A stretch of 43,876 nucleotides of DNA from Collinsella sp. (GTDB lineage: Bacteria > Actinomycetota > Coriobacteriia > Coriobacteriales > Coriobacteriaceae), in contig DXMU01000050.1 in assembly GCA_019414025.1 (NCBI GenBank), positions 1 through 43,876 on the forward strand, in the 5' to 3' direction. A program made the position numbers and the translations under genes. How positions within the stretch are numbered: the first letter of the stretch is position 1; each line of letters begins with the position of its first letter. The notes under the pieces were generated by a model, which ran no database searches, was not told the origin of the DNA, and saw only the letters and a program-made list of their open reading frames with translations. This document shows positions 23,837 through 32,649 of the stretch, piece after piece.

Positions 23837-25686
23837 GAAAGATCACTCTCCGTATAGGTTCTTTGGTATCCGAGCAAATATAGGCATATCCCAACGATTA
23901 TAGAGGATAGGGTTCCCGCAACCGCCGCCTTGGCGGCGACCGCGGCTGCAAGGCTGGCAATTTCCATATGGTGTGCAAGACAGGATGCCGCTGCGCAGCC
24001 GATGCCGGTGACGGCGATAGCGGCGATTGCGGCAAGGTTTGAGCCCTGGTCGGCACGCTTGGCATGGGTATTGAGCAGCGCAGATGACGCTGCGGCAGTT
24101 GTCGCGACCAGTACAAAGGCAGCCCAAAGGAGCGGGTCTTCTAGCGCTGCGGCAACGTTACCGAGCCCCAGCACGCCTCCGGCTGAAAGCGCGACCGTCG
24201 CCAGACGGGCAAAAAGCACGCCCATGCCCGTTGCCGCGGCGGCGCTTGCCGGGCCGAGCCAAAATGACGCGACGCCGGCGGCGACCCCAGCTGCCAGGAA
24301 GGTATTGCCAGTCAGACAGCCAAGCGCGAGTGCACAGGTGAGCGCGGCGCTCGCGGCAGCCTCGGTGCGACCCCAGGCGATCCACCAACCGGACATGGCG
24401 GCGGCAAAGATCACCGCGACGGGCAACATCGACAGGATGCCCTGCGCCTGCATGGTGGCGTTGGCCATGAGCACCAAAAAGCCCACAGCCGAGATGGCCG
24501 AGCCGATCTGGGGGGCCAGGCCAGCCGCCGCTCCGATCGCGATAGCCGCAATGACCAGGCCGGGAAGCGCCGCGACCCCGGCCGTTTGCATCAGCAAAAA
24601 GCTAAAGGCGCCGCACGTTAGCGCCGAGATAGCGTGCATGGTGTAGTCGCGCGCATGGCTCCAGCGCGTGCCCGCCCAGCCGAGCGCGGGGTCGACCTCG
24701 ATGGCGTCGTCCTCGTAGTACGACGGCTCGATATCGTCGAGCTCCTGCTCGTCATCCGAAAGCTCGCCAACCATTTGCTCCAGACTGCGACGGCCCTCGC
24801 GCACGCTGCCCAGACCGGCAAGGAGTTGGTCGCAAAATGCCTCGATGCTGTTGGGGCGGTCCTGCGGCATGGGGGAGAGCGCGCTCATGAGCGCGGCCTC
24901 GGCTCCCGGGGGAAAGTGTGGTATCAGCTCGCTGGGATAGGTGGCGCCGCCGATGATGCGGTCGAGCGAGTCGGCGGGCGTGGCCGCCATAAAGGGAGCG
25001 CTGCCGCACAAGCCCTCATAGATAACGCAGGCAAGGGCAAAGACATCGGCGCGTTCGTCGACCGTGCCGGTCTCGATATCGAGCTGCTCGGGCGGCATGT
25101 AGCCGATGGTGCCGCCGCGCGAGCCGCCAAAGCCGCCGGCGGACGACAGTCGCGCCATGCCAAAGTCGGTGAGCTTTACATTGCCCGAGTGGTCGATGAG
25201 CACGTTGGCGGGCTTAATGTCCAGGTGGAGTACGCCATTGCTATGGGCGAAGGTGAGCGCCTGGCCCAGGGCATCGGCAATGGCCGCGGCCTCGTCAAAG
25301 GTGAGCGAGTGGCCGTCCACGCGATGCAAAAACTCGGCCAGCGACATACCGTCGACATACTCCATGACCAGGTAGGCATAGGCGGTGTCATGCGTAAAGT
25401 CGATGACCTGCACGATATTGGGATGTTGAAGCATGGCGGCAGTGTGCGCCTCGCGCAGGACATCCATGATGTCGCTGGCGGGCATGCCGGCGCCGTTGAT
25501 AAGGGGGATGCGCTTAATGGCGACGCGGCGGCGCAGGTGCGTGTCGCGGCAAATCTCGATGGAGCCAAAACCGCCGGTCGCAAGTGTCTCGAGCGGCTGG
25601 TACCGCTTGAGCAGCTCGCGAGAGCTGGTGCCCTCCAAAGGAACGTCCGGCGAGAACCGGGCGGTATGTTGCGAGAAAAGCGGCAT
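23833..25686 (-). CDS. Ser/Thr protein kinase with polytopic membrane C-terminus
   Basis: A 617-residue protein, first gene of the wall-signalling operon. The kinase domain (about 25-290) has ATGGFGSIE, the Lys in VAIKRI, a catalytic loop HLDIKPAN (Leu for the usual Arg of HRD, as in RD-negative kinases) and DFGMA. After an acidic linker (about 310-350) the C terminus holds about ten hydrophobic Ala/Gly-rich helices, with no PASTA or other sensor. It occupies the position where pknA would be expected but has a different architecture. The membrane part may sense a ligand or act as a scaffold; I do not know its family. Start ATG 25686 with GAGGG upstream; an in-frame TTG at 25692 is less likely. 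Confidence 0.88.
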   Translation of the reverse strand: MPLFSQHTARFSPDVPLEGTSSRELLKRYQPLETLATGGFGSIEICRDTHLRRRVAIKRIPLINGAGMPASDIMDVLREAHTAAMLQHPNIVQVIDFTHDTAYAYLVMEYVDGMSLAEFLHRVDGHSLTFDEAAAIADALGQALTFAHSNGVLHLDIKPANVLIDHSGNVKLTDFGMARLSSAGGFGGSRGGTIGYMPPEQLDIETGTVDERADVFALACVIYEGLCGSAPFMAATPADSLDRIIGGATYPSELIPHFPPGAEAALMSALSPMPQDRPNSIEAFCDQLLAGLGSVREGRRSLEQMVGELSDDEQELDDIEPSYYEDDAIEVDPALGWAGTRWSHARDYTMHAISALTCGAFSFLLMQTAGVAALPGLVIAAIAIGAAAGLAPQIGSAISAVGFLVLMANATMQAQGILSMLPVAVIFAAAMSGWWIAWGRTEAAASAALTCALALGCLTGNTFLAAGVAAGVASFWLGPASAAAATGMGVLFARLATVALSAGGVLGLGNVAAALEDPLLWAAFVLVATTAAASSALLNTHAKRADQGSNLAAIAAIAVTGIGCAAASCLAHHMEIASLAAAVAAKAAVAGTLSSIIVGICLYLLGYQRTYTESDLS

Positions 25687-25766
25687 GGCCAACCCTCGTG
25701 CGTTTAAAGTTCGTTTGCGAGTGGCGGGCGCGGAGCCGAGCCGTTCGCGGTGGCATAGATGCTGCT

Positions 25767-25772
25767 AGTGTA
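25767..25772 (-). promoter_or_regulatory. -10 box of the wall-signalling operon
   Basis: On the minus strand TGCTACACTAG lies about 80 bases before the kinase ATG. It is identical over 11 bases to the tRNA-Arg promoter core. A convincing -35 is not seen. This is the only strong promoter-like site upstream of the six-gene operon. Confidence 0.5.
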
Positions 25773-25830
25773 GCACGCTCGGGCGGATGGCGAGGATAAC
25801 GGGATGTGAGGCTGCCTGTCTGGCTTGGCC

Positions 25831-26547
25831 TTAGTGCTTCTTCTTGTTCTTCTTCTGCTTGCGCTGCTTGCCCTTGGTCTCCTGGGGCTTGTCGCCCTGC
25901 TTGGCCTCGGCGGCGGCCTTCTCGGCCTTCATCTTCTTGCGTTTGGTCTCGATGCGGAGTTTTTTGTTGATGCGTGCCTTGAGGAAGGAGCCAAACTGCT
26001 CGGCATCGCCACGGACGAAGGTGTCCTTGGGGATCGTCACGCCCTGGTCGGCGAACATGGCAACAAAGATGCGCTCGCCGTCGAGTACGTGGTCGAGCTT
26101 GTCAAACGGGAAGAACTGCGACTTGCCGCTCTTGCCCCATACCATCAGGCCGTCCTCGTTGGCGGCGACGCGGCGGTAGCGTCCGCCCATGGACTCGTCG
26201 GCCTCGACGGCATCGATAAAGTCGCGGGCGAGCGTGTGGTGCAGGTTTTTGCTCCACCAGGCCAAAAAGGCGCCGAACACGATCAGGACGACGCCGAACT
26301 TGATCCAGCTGCCGCCGGCCACCAGCATGCCGATGCCGATGAGCACGGCAATCGCGGCGGCGACGTACAGGGAGCCACGGCGCCTGGGCGAGGCGACCAG
26401 GCGCGCAAAGTCGGTGACGAGGTCGTTTTCGTACTGGTACTCGTTGAGGTACAGGATGCCGTCGTCGGCTGCTGCCTGCTCCTCAAGCGCGACCTCGACC
26501 TGGTCGGCTGCTTCGGAGGGAACGAGGTTGCTCTCTGCGTCTGCCAT
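25831..26547 (-). CDS. YcxB-like membrane protein
   Basis: A 238-residue protein. Two adjacent membrane helices (about 60-78 and 80-100) are followed by a YcxB-type C-terminal domain (about 105-195, with a GLMVWGKSGKSQFFPFDKLDHV stretch) and a very Lys-rich tail (about 195-238, KKNKKKH end) that could bind nucleic acid or acidic lipid heads. The N terminus is acidic. The function of the family is unknown. AGGAG lies ten bases before the ATG. It is divergent from dnaX. Confidence 0.7.
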   Translation of the reverse strand: MADAESNLVPSEAADQVEVALEEQAAADDGILYLNEYQYENDLVTDFARLVASPRRRGSLYVAAAIAVLIGIGMLVAGGSWIKFGVVLIVFGAFLAWWSKNLHHTLARDFIDAVEADESMGGRYRRVAANEDGLMVWGKSGKSQFFPFDKLDHVLDGERIFVAMFADQGVTIPKDTFVRGDAEQFGSFLKARINKKLRIETKRKKMKAEKAAAEAKQGDKPQETKGKQRKQKKNKKKH

Positions 26548-26662
26548 GCTCTTTGGACTCCTATCGCGGCGGGCTCGCCGTACGGGTTATTATGGATGCA
26601 GTATGCCGTGCGACCGCATGGCCGTCGCGGCAACAAGACTCAGTATACCCGGGGGAGCACCC

Positions 26663-29146
26663 ATGGAATCGTTGTATCGAAAGTATCGCCCGCTCACCTT
26701 CGACTCCGTGGTGGGCCAGCAGCATATCGTCTCGACGCTCGAGCACGCCATCACCGAGGGGCGCCTGTCCCACGCGTACCTGTTCTGCGGACCGCGCGGC
26801 ACGGGCAAGACCACCATGGCGCGCATCCTTGCCAAGGCGCTGCTGTGCCGTAATGCCGAGGCGGCGCGCGCCGAGGGCGCAAGCGGCTGCATGCCCGACG
26901 GCACCTGCGAGGAGTGCGAACTCATCGCCGAGGGCAACCATCCGGACGTCTACGAGCTCGATGCCGCAAGCCGCACGGGCGTGGACAACGTGCGCGAGGA
27001 GATCATCAACTCCGTCAACTTTGCCCCGGTGCGTGGCAAGTACAAGATCTATATCATCGACGAGGTCCACATGCTCACGACGGCGGCGTTTAACGCGCTG
27101 CTCAAGACGCTCGAGGAGCCGCCGGCACACGTGATCTTTGTGTTGTGCACCACCGACCCGCAAAAGATTCTGGAGACCATCCTCTCGCGCTGCCAGCGTT
27201 TCGATTTCCATCGCATCGGCAACGAGGATATTGAGCATCGCCTGGCATACGTATGCGAGCAGGAGGGCTTCGATTACGACGACGAGGCGCTCGCCATCGT
27301 GGCGCGCCATGCCAAGGGCGGCATGCGCGACGCGCTCTCCACGCTGGAGCAGCTGAGCGTTTTTGGCAACGGTTCTGTGCATGCGGACGATGCCCGCTCG
27401 CTTTTAGGCGAGGTTTCGGACCAGATTCTGGGCGAGTTTTCCCGCGCCATTGCCGATCGCGATGTTGCCGAGCTCTATGGACTGATCCGTGCGCAGGTCG
27501 AGGAAGGAAACGACCTGCTGGAGCTGACGCGCGACCTGGTAGCGCATGTGCGTGACGTGTACGTTGCCTGCGTTGCCGGTGCCCGTGCCGAGCTGTTTGA
27601 GGGCGGCTCCGAGCAGGCCGAGGCGCTTGCTGCCGAGGCCGCTGCCTTTGGCGAGCATCCTGCCGACCGCCTGGCCCGCGTGCTGACGGTGCTCGACGAT
27701 GCCGCACTGGAGATGAGGGGCGCGAGCGACGTGCGCCTGGTGCTCGAGATTGCCTGTACGCGTCTGGCACGTCCCGAGGCTGATTTAACGATTGAGGCAT
27801 TGGCCGAGCGCGTGGCGCGTCTGGAGGCCATGGTTGCCAACGGCGCCGTGCCGGCGAGCGTGGCTGCTGCTCAGGCCACCGCGCCTGCAGCATCCGTACC
27901 CGCTGCTGCCCAGCAGCCGACGCTGATCTCGGGTGCCCGAGCCGCTACTCCGGCGGCATCTGCTACCACCGCTGATACGTCCGCGCGCCAGGGCGGTATG
28001 CCTTGGGACCGTGGTGCTGCCGCTCCGGCGGCTCAGCCTGCGCCCCGTTCTGCGTCCGTGTCGGCTTCCAAGCCTGCAGCGTCTGCACCTCAGTCTGCGC
28101 CGGCTCCGACGCCTCAGCCCGTTGCAGCCCCCGCGCCTGCCACCGCTCCGGCACCTAAGCCCCAGCCCAACACCGCCGCCCAGGTTGCTGCCGCTGGTGC
28201 CGCCGAGACCCCCGCGGTCGAGGATGCCGGTGAGCTCCAGCGCAAATGGGCCGAGGTCGTCGAACGCGTCAAGGCTCGTCAGGCCTCCTACGCAGGGCTT
28301 TTGCTCAATGCCCGCGCCACAGCAGACGACGGCTCCAAGCTCACGGTCTCGTTCCCCGCGGGCTCGACCTTTGCCATCAAGATGCTCGGACGCGCCGACA
28401 CGCAGTCGGTGGTCCTGCCGACAGTCAGTGCGGTCTTCGGTCGTCGCACCGTCGACTACGTCCTGGATGGAGGTGGCACGCTGGCTCCTCAACATGAGGA
28501 GCATTCTCCATCTGCACGGGCTGCGGCATCTGCGGACCCGCAACCCGTGTCCTCGGCGGCCCCTGCATCCTCGAACGTCAGCGCGACGCAGCCAAAAGCG
28601 GCACCGGTAGCGGCACCGACCCCGTCGGCGCCTGAACCCGCTGCGCCCAAACAGGCTGCTCCGGTCCCCGTGCCCAAGCCCGCCGCCGCGCCTGCGCCCA
28701 AGTCATCCGACCTGGGCAAAGCCCCCTGGCTGCGCTCCGACAACCCCGCTGGCGCTCCTGCCACGGGCAAGCTCCCGACCGAGCCCGCACCCCGAGCGCC
28801 CGAGCGCGCGTCCGCTCCCAAGGCTCAGCCGTCTGCGCAGTCTGCACCGTGGGAATCCGAGCAGGTGCCCTACGATGACGCCATGGTCGGCGGCTTTGCA
28901 GGCGATGCGAGCGGGGACGATCTGCCTCCGTTCGACGTGCCGGGTGCGACGCCCGCACCCAAGCCCGCTGCAACTGCCCCCAAAGAGGAGGACGCTCCTG
29001 CAGCTCCCTGGGAGTCCAACCCCGGCGCGGGCAGTCCCTTCGGCCATCAGGGCGCAGCCCCAAGCATCCCGCAGACCGAGGACGAGGCCAAAGCCCTCAT
29101 CCGCAGCGTCTTCGGTCAGTCCACCATCTTCAAACCGGTGGAGTAG
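26663..29146 (+). CDS. dnaX: DNA polymerase III subunit gamma/tau
   Basis: The clamp-loader motor and scaffold of the replicative polymerase. The 827 residues start MESLYRKYRP at ATG 26663, with GGGGGAG upstream; reading frame extends further 5' but lacks a start signal. The AAA+ domain has Walker A GPRGTGKTT near 45, a zinc module (four Cys, about 64-93), Walker B IIDEVHML near 133 and the sensor region LEEPPAH. Domain III runs to about 370. Beyond about 380 is an exceptionally long Ala/Pro-rich linker broken by a folded block (about 525-610). The C terminus contains repeated PWxS-type motifs (APWLRS, APWESE, APWESN). I saw no obvious programmed frameshift site. Confidence 0.95.
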   Translation: MESLYRKYRPLTFDSVVGQQHIVSTLEHAITEGRLSHAYLFCGPRGTGKTTMARILAKALLCRNAEAARAEGASGCMPDGTCEECELIAEGNHPDVYELDAASRTGVDNVREEIINSVNFAPVRGKYKIYIIDEVHMLTTAAFNALLKTLEEPPAHVIFVLCTTDPQKILETILSRCQRFDFHRIGNEDIEHRLAYVCEQEGFDYDDEALAIVARHAKGGMRDALSTLEQLSVFGNGSVHADDARSLLGEVSDQILGEFSRAIADRDVAELYGLIRAQVEEGNDLLELTRDLVAHVRDVYVACVAGARAELFEGGSEQAEALAAEAAAFGEHPADRLARVLTVLDDAALEMRGASDVRLVLEIACTRLARPEADLTIEALAERVARLEAMVANGAVPASVAAAQATAPAASVPAAAQQPTLISGARAATPAASATTADTSARQGGMPWDRGAAAPAAQPAPRSASVSASKPAASAPQSAPAPTPQPVAAPAPATAPAPKPQPNTAAQVAAAGAAETPAVEDAGELQRKWAEVVERVKARQASYAGLLLNARATADDGSKLTVSFPAGSTFAIKMLGRADTQSVVLPTVSAVFGRRTVDYVLDGGGTLAPQHEEHSPSARAAASADPQPVSSAAPASSNVSATQPKAAPVAAPTPSAPEPAAPKQAAPVPVPKPAAAPAPKSSDLGKAPWLRSDNPAGAPATGKLPTEPAPRAPERASAPKAQPSAQSAPWESEQVPYDDAMVGGFAGDASGDDLPPFDVPGATPAPKPAATAPKEEDAPAAPWESNPGAGSPFGHQGAAPSIPQTEDEAKALIRSVFGQSTIFKPVE

Positions 29147-29200
29147 CTGTACAGGCGGGTATACTGCTCAAGAAGAGACGTCTTTGAACGGAGCGAGCTT

Positions 29201-29461
29201 ATGATGTGGGAATATGTCCGCCTTGAGGACGATACGCAAGTTTCGTATTCCGAAGTCCGTGAGGACAACACGGTGAAGGTTGTTGTGGAGCGCCCGCGCG
29301 ATTGGGGTTTTGACACGGCGGAGTGCATCTTGCCGGCATTCAATTGGGTGTCACGCGAGGGCTTTAGCGAAGCGGACCTCAAAGAACTCGATGATTTCGT
29401 GCGCAACAATGCCCCGCTCATCCTGCGTTTTGCCTACGAAGGCGGACGAGTCTATGCCTAG
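29201..29461 (+). CDS. Small acidic protein paired with DUF4160 gene
   Basis: An 86-residue acidic protein beginning MMWEYVRLEDD, with repeated short blocks of hydrophobic and acidic residues and no membrane helix or known motif. GGAG lies seven bases before the first ATG. Its last eight bases overlap the start of the DUF4160 gene, so the two are one translation unit. Such small two-gene units with DUF4160 are often treated as toxin-antitoxin-like. Here that is inference only; I would guess this upstream acidic protein to be the antitoxin or adaptor. Confidence 0.7.
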   Translation: MMWEYVRLEDDTQVSYSEVREDNTVKVVVERPRDWGFDTAECILPAFNWVSREGFSEADLKELDDFVRNNAPLILRFAYEGGRVYA

Positions 29462-29726
29462 TCTGTTTCGACTCGGGCCGTACATCATCTTTTTCTGGAC
29501 GGGGGAGAACGGCGAGCCAGTCCATGTCCATATCGCAGTCAAGCGCCCCACTGCCGAGGCGACCAAGATATGGCTTACTCGCTCCGGCGGGTGCAAGCTG
29601 GCCCATAACAAGGGCGATATTCCTGCTCGGGATTTACGCGATATCATGCAGTTTGTTTCATCTAACCATGCGCTGATTTGCAAACGCTGGAAAGAAACAA
29701 CCGGTGGGCTGTCGTTTTACTGTTGA
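29454..29726 (+). CDS. DUF4160 domain protein
   Basis: A 90-residue protein of the DUF4160 family: MPSLFRLGPYIIFFW start, the conserved EPVHVHI block near 22, a central WL pattern, and a C-terminal helix with WKE. Function unknown; the family sits in small operons with another short protein. The ATG at 29454 overlaps the previous gene by eight bases with a different frame. The longer frame upstream (from 29280) has no start signal. The pair sits between dnaX and ybaB-recR, which usually adjoin, so it is likely an insertion. Confidence 0.85.
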   Translation: MPSLFRLGPYIIFFWTGENGEPVHVHIAVKRPTAEATKIWLTRSGGCKLAHNKGDIPARDLRDIMQFVSSNHALICKRWKETTGGLSFYC

Positions 29727-29748
29727 GAATCGCTTGCTGGGCTTAGGA

Positions 29749-29766
29749 CCCCTAGCCCTTTAGGGG
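29749..29766. terminator. Bidirectional hairpin between convergent genes
   Basis: CCCCTA (29749-29754) pairs with TAGGGG (29761-29766), followed on the plus strand by CTCTTTAT. It overlaps the last codons of the minus-strand gene. It may end transcripts from both sides. Confidence 0.5.
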
Positions 29767-30228
29767 CTCTTTATCCGGGCGCATTTGAATTTCGGACATG
29801 TGTAGCGTGGTGCCGCGTGTCTCGCATTCGAGCAGGCAGATGCGTGACGGTCGGCCTAGGGTGCTGAGGTCGACACGATACGTCGCGCGGCTGTCCGTGT
29901 ACTCGACTTGCTCGGCGTCGAGGGTTGCTCCGATTGTCAAGAAAGCGCCTGGTTCGGCACCGACAATCTTGGAGTCCTTTATCTTGACCTTGAACTCTTG
30001 GTAGAGGGACGGGCTGTTGTAGTAAATGGTTCGGGTTCCATCGGTGCACTCATCGGTCGCTTCCCATTTGACGGTGGGCTGGTCCGAGCTGGTTATCAGC
30101 AGTTCTGCTCCAAAGGCTATAGCATGGGTGATGACAACCAGCAATGCCCAGCCGACAAAGAGATAGAGAACCACATATGCAACGGGGTGTTTTGAGCGGA
30201 TGTTTTGGAGCGCGTCGGGGGCATTCAT
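29752..30228 (-). CDS. Hypothetical membrane-anchored protein
   Basis: A 158-residue protein. One N-terminal membrane helix (about 17-45) with a positively charged start is followed by an extracytoplasmic, probably beta-rich domain with cysteines near 62, 132 and 136 (DECTDG, RICLLECE). GGAGGTG lies just before the ATG at 30228. No family is recognised. It is oriented against its neighbours and interrupts the dnaX-ybaB-recR order together with the DUF4160 pair. Its promoter must lie in 30229-30370. Confidence 0.7.
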   Translation of the reverse strand: MNAPDALQNIRSKHPVAYVVLYLFVGWALLVVITHAIAFGAELLITSSDQPTVKWEATDECTDGTRTIYYNSPSLYQEFKVKIKDSKIVGAEPGAFLTIGATLDAEQVEYTDSRATYRVDLSTLGRPSRICLLECETRGTTLHMSEIQMRPDKEPLKG

Positions 30229-30567
30229 GGGGCACCTCCAAATTGCTATCTATGACAATCAAATTATACCCTGCCGACATGTGCTCCGCCTCGAGCAGCG
30301 GTTCGGCATTTAGCTATTTAGTGGCACACATGAAATGCCGGATTCGGCTCTACTAGATTGAGTATGCGATATTATGCAACCTTGCATAATTCGACCTTGC
30401 ATAATCTTTGCGCGTGGTTTGTATTGGAGGACATGTATATCGACTGAGGTAGCGTGTCCGCCCCGCTCGCTGGCCTCGCGCCGTGGTACGATTTTTGAGT
30501 TTGAAAGTCCCGCCGTGCTCCGGCTGCCCTTGCAGCTCGGCGCGCGGCCGCACGTAAAGGAGCCATC
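30229..30567 (+). promoter_or_regulatory. Intergenic region with palindromes and the ybaB promoter
   Basis: No gene lies in this 339-base gap. It holds a perfect palindrome ATTATGCAA-CC-TTGCATAAT (30371-30390) with a third half-site TTGCATAAT at 30397-30405. A -10-like TGGTACGAT (TACGAT 30487-30492) is followed by an 80-base leader to the ybaB ribosome site AAAGGAG. The palindrome is a candidate operator for either flanking gene. Confidence 0.5.
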
Positions 30568-30888
30568 ATGGCCGGTATGAACATGCAGCAGATGATGAAG
30601 CAGGCCCGCAAGATGCAGGAGCAGCTTGCCGCCGCGCAGGAGAACCTCAAGTCCCAGACCGTCGACGCCTCTGCCGGCGGCGGCATGGTCAAGGTGACCG
30701 TCAACGGCGAGATGGAGCTCGTCAACCTCACCATCGATCCCGATGCGCTCGATCCCGAGGACGTCGATATGCTGCAGGACATGATTATGGCTGCCGTCAA
30801 CGAGGCCGTTCGCGGCGTCAACGAGCTCGCCAACAAGCAGATGGGCGCCATCACCGGCGGTCTCAACATCCCGGGCATGCCGTTCTAA
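30568..30888 (+). CDS. ybaB: YbaB/EbfC family nucleoid-associated protein
   Basis: A 106-residue dimeric DNA-binding protein. A Met/Gln-rich N-terminal helix (MQQMMKQARKMQEQL) precedes the family core GGGMVKVTVNGEMELVNLTIDP and the DVDMLQDMIMAAVNEA helix. It coats DNA and may help recombination or chromatin structure. Usual length for the family. It is 13 bases upstream of recR, the normal pairing. Confidence 0.95.
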   Translation: MAGMNMQQMMKQARKMQEQLAAAQENLKSQTVDASAGGGMVKVTVNGEMELVNLTIDPDALDPEDVDMLQDMIMAAVNEAVRGVNELANKQMGAITGGLNIPGMPF

Positions 30889-30901
30889 GACGCGCATATA
30901 T

Positions 30902-31498
30902 ATGAGTGCGAACCATAGCCTGCAAAAATTGCTCGATGAGCTGGGCCGTCTGCCGGGCATTGGTCCCAAGTCGGCTCAGCGCATCGCCTATTACCTGTTG
31001 GAGGCTGACGCCGAGGAGGCGCGCCGCCTGGCCGAGGCCATCCTGGAGGTTAAGCAGGAGGTCCACTTTTGCAGCCGCTGCTTTAACTACGCCACGGCCG
31101 ACGAGTGCTCCATCTGCCAGGATTCGATGCGCGACACCACTCGCATTTGCGTGGTGGGCGAGCCGCGCGATGTCCAGGCGATCGAGCGCACGGGCAGCTA
31201 CCATGGCCTGTACCATGTGCTAGGCGGCGTGATCAGCCCCATGGACAAGATTGGTCCCGAGCAGTTGCACATCCGCGAGCTGCTGGCGCGTTTGGGCCAC
31301 GAGGATATCCATGAGGTCATCATCGCCACCAACCCCAATATTGAGGGCGAGACCACGGCGAGCTACCTGGCCCGCACTATCAAGCCGCTGGGCGTCGAGG
31401 TGTCGCGTCTGGCGAGCGGTCTGCCCGTGGGCGGCGACCTGGAGTATGCCGACGAGCTTACGCTCGGGCGCGCCATCGAGGCCCGTCGCACGATTTAG
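30902..31498 (+). CDS. recR: Recombination mediator RecR
   Basis: RecR acts with RecF/RecO in loading RecA at gaps. The 198 residues show a helix-hairpin-helix (LGRLPGIGPKSAQRIAYYL), a Cys4 zinc finger (CSRC...CSICQD, near 58-77) and a Toprim domain (VVGEPRDVQAIE near 83, ATNPNIEGETTASYLA near 143). It ends at the expected place after the ALEARRTI-like tail. There is no clear ribosome site for ATG 30902, so translation probably depends on coupling to ybaB. Confidence 0.97.
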   Translation: MSANHSLQKLLDELGRLPGIGPKSAQRIAYYLLEADAEEARRLAEAILEVKQEVHFCSRCFNYATADECSICQDSMRDTTRICVVGEPRDVQAIERTGSYHGLYHVLGGVISPMDKIGPEQLHIRELLARLGHEDIHEVIIATNPNIEGETTASYLARTIKPLGVEVSRLASGLPVGGDLEYADELTLGRAIEARRTI

Positions 31499-31535
31499 GT
31501 GGCGAGCCTGCTCCTGCCGTATGTTTTCCTCGCGA

Positions 31536-31565
31536 CGCACGGGGTAGTCATAATTTCCCCGTGCG
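31536..31565 (+). terminator. Hairpin downstream of recR
   Basis: CGCACGGGG (31536-31544) pairs with CCCCGTGCG (31557-31565). There is no T run, so termination is uncertain. It lies 38 bases after recR. Confidence 0.5.
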
Positions 31566-31675
31566 ACTGTAAGTTTGTTGTGCAACAAAGATGCTTTGTA
31601 TCCGCTTATCGCATGGATGCTTCCACTCGCATCCTTAATTTGCCCATTCGTTGCGCAACCTTTTGGGTTCGCTGA

Positions 31676-31681
31676 TACACT
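31676..31681 (+). promoter_or_regulatory. -10 box of the second kinase set
   Basis: TACACT lies 63 bases before the ATG at 31744. A leader hairpin GCCGCT-CCCG-AGCGGC followed by GTGTTTTTG (31705-31728) then precedes the ribosome site GGAGGAG. It could attenuate transcription. Confidence 0.45.
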
Positions 31682-31743
31682 CAAATATGGATTCGAATGA
31701 ATGCGCCGCTCCCGAGCGGCGTGTTTTTGTTGGAGGAGAACGC

Positions 31744-32649
31744 ATGCGGCCCGGTGGCACTCAGACAAAGCGCGGCGCCGCGGTGCGCATGCGACGCCGA
31801 CTGGGCTTGGCGCCGCGGGCGTACGCACTGCTGTCTTGCTCGCTGGTGCTGGTCATAGCTGGCGTTTCTGCCTATGGCATGACCGTGCCGTCCATGATGC
31901 AGGCACATGCCGCACGCGAACCGCGCGTGGGGCATGAGGTCAAAAGTGACCTGGGGACCACGACTGGATATGCTTGGGCAAGTGTGGTCGCGCATATTGT
32001 GTTTGGCACCGGCGACGCGGACGGCGCCGAGGCCCCGGACAACGAAGTCACGCTTGCCAATGGCAAAACCATCGTGCTCACCAACACCAAGATCATCGAT
32101 CGGTTGTCCAACAATAGCGTGGCGGCAACGGTGAATAAGGTCGAGCAGCAGAAGGAGCAGGACGCCCAGCAGTCCGGAAAGCCCGGTAGCTCGGATACTT
32201 CTGGCTCCGGCTCGGATTCGTCGAGTTCGGGCGGTGGCTCTGGGTCGGGTTCCTCTGCCGGAGGGTCTGGAAACGGCGGCTCGACGGGCGGCAACACTGA
32301 CAACGATGCAAACTCCGGTGGCCTTTCCGCTGCTGAGGAAGAGAGCATTCACAGCTGGCTTGTGACCAAGTACAACATGCTCGACGGCTATGTTTCTCGT
32401 GCCAATGACGTGGTCTCGACCTATAACTCTACGGGAGATCCCAGGCCGTGCGACAGCCTGGTCGGGGAGATGTTTGTCATTCGAGCCGAGTTCGGTCGTC
32501 AGACATTCTCGCCCCGGTCAAAGTGGTATCAGCAGTATGCCAATCTGTGGGGCTGTTACACCAACCTATGTCAATGGGTCGGCCATTACGGCGATGATGA
32601 CGTCGCGCTCGGTAACTTCAACAATAACGTGGCGGCGCTTGCCCTATGA
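31744..32649 (+). CDS. Hypothetical exported protein with Ser/Gly linker
   Basis: A 301-residue protein. The basic N terminus (KRGAAVRMRRR) and one hydrophobic helix (about 20-42) indicate a membrane anchor. An extracytoplasmic region follows, then a long Ser/Gly/Asp linker (about 140-190). The last 100 residues are a helical Cys-containing domain. ATG 31744 has GGAGGAG eight bases upstream. Its stop overlaps the start of the following kinase gene, so the three genes 31744-35432 form an operon. A role as surface sensor or anchor for that kinase is inference; no family is recognised. Confidence 0.75.
   Translation: MRPGGTQTKRGAAVRMRRRLGLAPRAYALLSCSLVLVIAGVSAYGMTVPSMMQAHAAREPRVGHEVKSDLGTTTGYAWASVVAHIVFGTGDADGAEAPDNEVTLANGKTIVLTNTKIIDRLSNNSVAATVNKVEQQKEQDAQQSGKPGSSDTSGSGSDSSSSGGGSGSGSSAGGSGNGGSTGGNTDNDANSGGLSAAEEESIHSWLVTKYNMLDGYVSRANDVVSTYNSTGDPRPCDSLVGEMFVIRAEFGRQTFSPRSKWYQQYANLWGCYTNLCQWVGHYGDDDVALGNFNNNVAALAL

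Noticed and set aside
26548..26662. Signal recognition particle RNA gene upstream of dnaX
   Set aside because: The 115-base gap lacks the conserved SRP domain IV bases and is too short with the promoter.
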